From an uncultured Verrucomicrobiota bacterium (lineage in GTDB: Bacteria; Verrucomicrobiota; Kiritimatiellia; RFP12; UBA3636): a DNA stretch of 24,434 bases. Location of the stretch: positions 1-24,434 of the forward strand of contig CAMOEO010000005.1 in assembly GCA_946612175.1 (NCBI GenBank), given 5' to 3'. Numbering within the stretch: position 1 is the stretch's first letter; each line of letters opens with the position of its first letter. Positions 20,825 through 24,434 of this stretch are shown here, one piece after another. Under the pieces are notes generated by a model. That model saw only the letters and a program-made list of their open reading frames with translations. It was not told where the DNA came from and did not search any database. The position numbers and the translations under genes were made by a program.

Positions 20825-23800
20825 ATGAAAAAACTCGCCCTCGCCGCTCTCGCGGCCCTGCTCGTCCCGGCGCTTTGCGCCCGCGCGGACGACTTCCCGT
20901 ACTCCGTGCAGTTCACCGTGAGCGGCTACGCCGGCACGGAGGCGCTCGCGAACTTCCCCGTGCTCGTGCGCCTCGCCGCCGGTTCGCCGGTCGGCTTCGC
21001 CTACTCCGACTGCGCGGCGGGCGGCGCGGATCTCACGTTCACGGACGACGGCGGCAACGTCATCCCGCGCGAGATCGACACGTGGGACACGGCGGGCGAG
21101 TCGCTCGTCTGGGTTTGCGTCCCCGTCGTCACGAACGGCACGACCTTCACGATGCACTACGGCGACGCGTCCGTCGCGGCGCAGCCCGCCTGCCAGACGG
21201 ACGGCTCCGTCTGGAGCGGCGCGAACTACAAGGGCGTCTGGCACATGGATTCGGTGGACCCCGCCGATTCGTCGCCGAACGGGTTCGACGGCAGGAAGCA
21301 GACGTCCAACCTCTCCGTCGTGGACGGCCCGCTCGGCGCGGCCGTGAACTTTCCCCGCACGACCACCGGCGACGGCATCACCTGCGGCGAGGTTCTCCCG
21401 AACTCCCAGCTCACCGGCGGCTTCACGATCGAGGGCTGGTGCCGGCCGACCCAATACGGCGACATGAGCGATGGCGCCGCCATGTTCGGGAAAAACCTGT
21501 TCGTCTCCCTCCGCATCGCCAACGCCACGCGCGTCACGCTGACGACGCCCGGCAAGGCCGACCACCACATGGACCTCGCGAGCGGCGTCCTCCCCGACGT
21601 AAACACCTGGTGGCACTTCGCCGCGACGTTCAAGATCAACACGAACAACAACGGCCTGAAGTTCTACGTGAACGGCCAGTGCGTGATGACGAGGGGCGCC
21701 GGCGACGCCAACAACAAGGTGGACTCCACGGAGATGTTTCTCGGCAACAACCAGTGGGGCCAGGCGTTCAAGGGGGATCTGGACGAGATTCGGCTTTCGA
21801 CCGGCCTCAAGTCCGCCGACTGGATCGCCGCGACCTACGCCACGCAGCACGCGGCCGACTTCCTGACGGCCGGCCCGCGGATCGGCGGCGCGGCGCCCTT
21901 CCTTTCCCACGCCACGGTGACGCCGGGCTACACGGACGCGCAGGTTTCCGTCCTGCTGGCCACCGTCGGCGAAGGCGCGACGTCCGCCGCGGTCTCGTTC
22001 GCCTACGGCCCCGAGGGCGGAGCGCTTTCGGCGCCGATCGTCCTCGCGGCGGCCGGGACGGACGAGCAGATGCTGTCCACGAACCTCACCGGCCTCGCGA
22101 CCGGCACGACCTACCGCTACGTCTTCACCGCGGTGAACGACCTTCCCAGCCCCCTGTCGACGACGGCGGAAGGAACCTTCTCGACACGCGTCCCCTCCGC
22201 ACCGACGATTTCGGTTTCCGACCGCCAGGTGGACTTCGAAAGCCAGTCCGTCGGCGCCACCGTCACGGAGCTCGGCGGCGGTTCGTCCTGCGACCTCTAC
22301 TTCGCCTACGGACCGAACGACGGCACGCCGCTGGCCTACACGCAGGTCGGCACGGCCCTCGCGGAGGGCGCGACCGTCTCGCGCCTTCTCGAGGGCCTCG
22401 ACATCGGCACCGTCTACGCCTACTCCTTCGCCGCCACGAACGACCTGGGGATGGGAACGGTCCGGACAGGCACCTTCACGGCCGGCGTCGGCTGCCTGAA
22501 CCCCGCCCATTTCAACTACCGCGCGAAGTTCACCGTGGCCGGCTACACCGGCGCGGAGGTTCTCGAGAACTTCCCGGTCCTCGTGCGCCTCGCCGCCGAT
22601 TCGCCGCTCGCGTTCTCCTACGCCGACTGCGCGGCGGGCGGCTCCGACATCCGCTTCGCGGACGCGACGGGAAAGCTGATCCCGCACGAGATCGAGACGT
22701 GGGACACGGCGGGCGAGTCGCTCGTCTGGGTCGGCCTGCCGACCGTGACGAACGGCACGTTCTTCACGATGTTCTACAATGCGTCCGCCCCCGGCGCCCC
22801 CTCGGCGGAGGACGTCTGGACGAACTACGTCGCCGTCGTCCACGGCGGCGGCTCGATCGCCAACTCCGTTGCGGGCGGCCAGACCGCCTCGGCGGGCTCG
22901 GAGTCCGTCGCGGCGAACGCGGACGCCGGCAAGGTCGGCGGCGGCATCCGGAAGAGCGCGGCCAACGCCATCGGCGTCAACGTCACGAAGCCCTCGGCCA
23001 AGCTCGCCGACACCGGCAGGTATTCCGTCTCCGCCTGGTTCAAGCGCAACGGCAACGGAGGCAACAACAACGGCACGCACGTCCTCGCCGCGAGCCGTCC
23101 GGGCTGGAACAGCGGCAACGGCTTCCTGTGGCTCCAGGAGGGGGGCAATTACATCTCCGTCGCCGCCAACGGCTCCCACCAGTTCTCCTCCGGCAACTAC
23201 ATCCTCCCGAACGGAGAATGGGCCCACGCCGCAATGACCTACGACAGCGGCGTGTCGCTCACGACCTACTTCAACGGCGTGCAGGACAACCGGAAGACGT
23301 CCGGCGTCGGCAACCTCGTGAGCACGGCCGACTCCTGGACGTTCGGCTCCTACGCGTACACGGCGAGCAAGGACTCGTTTGTCGGCGACATGGACGAACT
23401 CCGCATCTACAACGGCGTGGCGTCCGGCGACCGGATGAAGGCCGAATACGACTCCATGGCGAGCGGCGCCTTCCTCACCGCCGGCCCGAGTTCGGCCAGC
23501 GGCAATCCGCAGCTCTCGACCGCGTCCCTGCTGGTGGACCTCGACGCCGTCGACGTGGTCGCCACGGTCGACTCGCTGGGCGCGGAAGCCTCTTCCTGCG
23601 ACCTCTACTTCGCCTACGCCCCGGCCGGGGACGCGCTCCCGGCCTGGACGCTCGTCGCCACGGGCCTCGCGGAGGGCGCCTCGCGCACGCGCAGCCTCAT
23701 CGGCCTCGTGGAGGACGCGGACTACGACTACGCCTTCATGGCCTCGAACAACCTCGGCCGGACGACCGTCAAGGCCGGCACGTTCATGACCGGCATCGGC

Positions 23801-24434
23801 TTCAAGCGTCCCGACCCGAACGTGGCGGAGTTCTCGCGCGGCGTGAAGTTCACCGTGACCGGCTACACCGGCTCGCAGGAGCTCACGAACTTCCCGGTGC
23901 TCGTCCGGCTCTCCGCGGGCTCCCCGACGGGCTTCTCCTACTCCGACTTCTACAATCCCGGCGACGTTGCGGGCGCCGACCTGTGCTTCCTCGACGCCGC
24001 CGGCAACGGCATCCCGCACGAGATCGACACGTGGGACCCGACCGGCGAGTCGCTCGTCTGGGTCACGCTCCCGCGGATGGTGAACGGGACCGAGTTCTCG
24101 ATGTGGTACCGCTCCTCGAAGAACGGCTCCGTCGTCTGCGCCGACAACGCCTGGGAGGACTACACCGGCGTCTGGCACCTCGGCGAGGGCGGCGACGGCG
24201 TCCAGACCGTCGCCGACTCGACGACGAACGCGCTCGATGGCGTGACGCACGCCAACTCCAGCGCCCAGGCGGCCGGCCGCGTCGGCGGCTCGCGCCGGGT
24301 CTCGGACCGGGGCGGCGCCTCCGACGCCAACGGCCGCATCCTCGTGAGCCTCGGCGACTCGTCGTCGCCGAAGCGCGCCGCCGTGGACGCCCTCGCGGCG
24401 ACCGGGTCGGACAAGACCTTCACGGCGTCGGCCT
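20825..24434 (+). CDS. Second giant secreted modular protein, DUF2341/LamG-like (3' end outside the window)
   Basis: Partial: 1203 codons read open from 20825 to the window end with no stop. The signal peptide is MKKLALAALAALLVPALCARA (cleavage near residue 21). Domains: DUF2341 (24-120), LamG-like (135-350), two FN3-like units (357-560), DUF2341 (563-660), LamG-like (668-880), FN3-like (885-995), DUF2341 (1002-1100) and the start of a third LamG-like domain. The modular unit DUF2341-LamG-FN3 is thus repeated. It starts 33 bases after the preceding gene, with no promoter or Shine-Dalgarno sequence visible (the ATG is preceded by AACCCGACCCC), so it is probably cotranscribed. The last 970 bases nearly duplicate 16090-17060. 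The role is inferred as surface adhesion or glycan binding, like its neighbour. Confidence 0.9.
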   Translation, partial: MKKLALAALAALLVPALCARADDFPYSVQFTVSGYAGTEALANFPVLVRLAAGSPVGFAYSDCAAGGADLTFTDDGGNVIPREIDTWDTAGESLVWVCVPVVTNGTTFTMHYGDASVAAQPACQTDGSVWSGANYKGVWHMDSVDPADSSPNGFDGRKQTSNLSVVDGPLGAAVNFPRTTTGDGITCGEVLPNSQLTGGFTIEGWCRPTQYGDMSDGAAMFGKNLFVSLRIANATRVTLTTPGKADHHMDLASGVLPDVNTWWHFAATFKINTNNNGLKFYVNGQCVMTRGAGDANNKVDSTEMFLGNNQWGQAFKGDLDEIRLSTGLKSADWIAATYATQHAADFLTAGPRIGGAAPFLSHATVTPGYTDAQVSVLLATVGEGATSAAVSFAYGPEGGALSAPIVLAAAGTDEQMLSTNLTGLATGTTYRYVFTAVNDLPSPLSTTAEGTFSTRVPSAPTISVSDRQVDFESQSVGATVTELGGGSSCDLYFAYGPNDGTPLAYTQVGTALAEGATVSRLLEGLDIGTVYAYSFAATNDLGMGTVRTGTFTAGVGCLNPAHFNYRAKFTVAGYTGAEVLENFPVLVRLAADSPLAFSYADCAAGGSDIRFADATGKLIPHEIETWDTAGESLVWVGLPTVTNGTFFTMFYNASAPGAPSAEDVWTNYVAVVHGGGSIANSVAGGQTASAGSESVAANADAGKVGGGIRKSAANAIGVNVTKPSAKLADTGRYSVSAWFKRNGNGGNNNGTHVLAASRPGWNSGNGFLWLQEGGNYISVAANGSHQFSSGNYILPNGEWAHAAMTYDSGVSLTTYFNGVQDNRKTSGVGNLVSTADSWTFGSYAYTASKDSFVGDMDELRIYNGVASGDRMKAEYDSMASGAFLTAGPSSASGNPQLSTASLLVDLDAVDVVATVDSLGAEASSCDLYFAYAPAGDALPAWTLVATGLAEGASRTRSLIGLVEDADYDYAFMASNNLGRTTVKAGTFMTGIGFKRPDPNVAEFSRGVKFTVTGYTGSQELTNFPVLVRLSAGSPTGFSYSDFYNPGDVAGADLCFLDAAGNGIPHEIDTWDPTGESLVWVTLPRMVNGTEFSMWYRSSKNGSVVCADNAWEDYTGVWHLGEGGDGVQTVADSTTNALDGVTHANSSAQAAGRVGGSRRVSDRGGASDANGRILVSLGDSSSPKRAAVDALAATGSDKTFTASA
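23458..24434 (+). repeat. Long direct repeat, copy 2
   Basis: The second copy of the segment at 16090-17060. It may continue past the window edge, since identity is still high at the last base. The main difference is LGDSSSPKR here against LSDADKR in copy 1, a two-residue insertion. Confidence 0.85.

Overview
The window is protein-coding DNA of very high G+C content, probably from a member of the Planctomycetes-Verrucomicrobia-Chlamydiae group; a Kiritimatiellota-like (Verrucomicrobiota) fermenter is the best guess. That rests on three things: a dapL-type LL-diaminopimelate aminotransferase, typical of this group; giant secreted proteins built from DUF2341, LamG-like and fibronectin-like modules with a glycine-rich segment; and an [FeFe]-hydrogenase maturase. 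It is an inference from gene content, as no rRNA or other phylogenetic marker lies in the window. I saw no tRNA, rRNA, CRISPR array, transposase or phage gene.

Layout. Bases 1-4433 hold two paralogous secreted discoidin-like proteins, each with a cysteine-rich module and a near-duplicate promoter and leader. The 484-base gap between them carries a cluster of palindromic repeats. A small cytoplasmic protein of unknown function (4446-5078) is coupled to the second paralog. Bases 5145-12374 are a compact housekeeping and metabolic block: hydE; a lipoprotein gene and a tlyA-type rRNA methyltransferase gene on the minus strand; then a plus-strand dapL and amino-acid permease pair with overlapping stop and start; then the ribosome-assembly GTPase gene der on the minus strand. 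A secreted glycoside-hydrolase-like protein (12479-14878, minus) diverges from a 1912-residue modular surface protein (15053-20791, plus). A second modular protein follows 33 bases later and runs off the window end.

Function. The four largest secreted products all have signal peptides and carbohydrate-binding or adhesion-type folds, which suggests an outward-facing set for gripping and degrading glycans. DapL makes the diaminopimelate of lysine and peptidoglycan, and its permease neighbour has a PTS EIIA-like tail that may sense phosphorylation state. HydE implies fermentative hydrogen metabolism, although its partners HydF and HydG and the hydrogenase are not here.

The points most worth a second look are: a roughly 970-base direct repeat shared by the two giant genes; the nested palindrome cluster at 2135-2473; a shared C-terminal motif in the two discoidin paralogs; three minus-strand genes whose -10 boxes end 8-9 bases before the ATG with no ribosome binding site (apparent leaderless mRNAs); and the permease-EIIA fusion. 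Nothing here clearly amounts to a new defence or mobile system.
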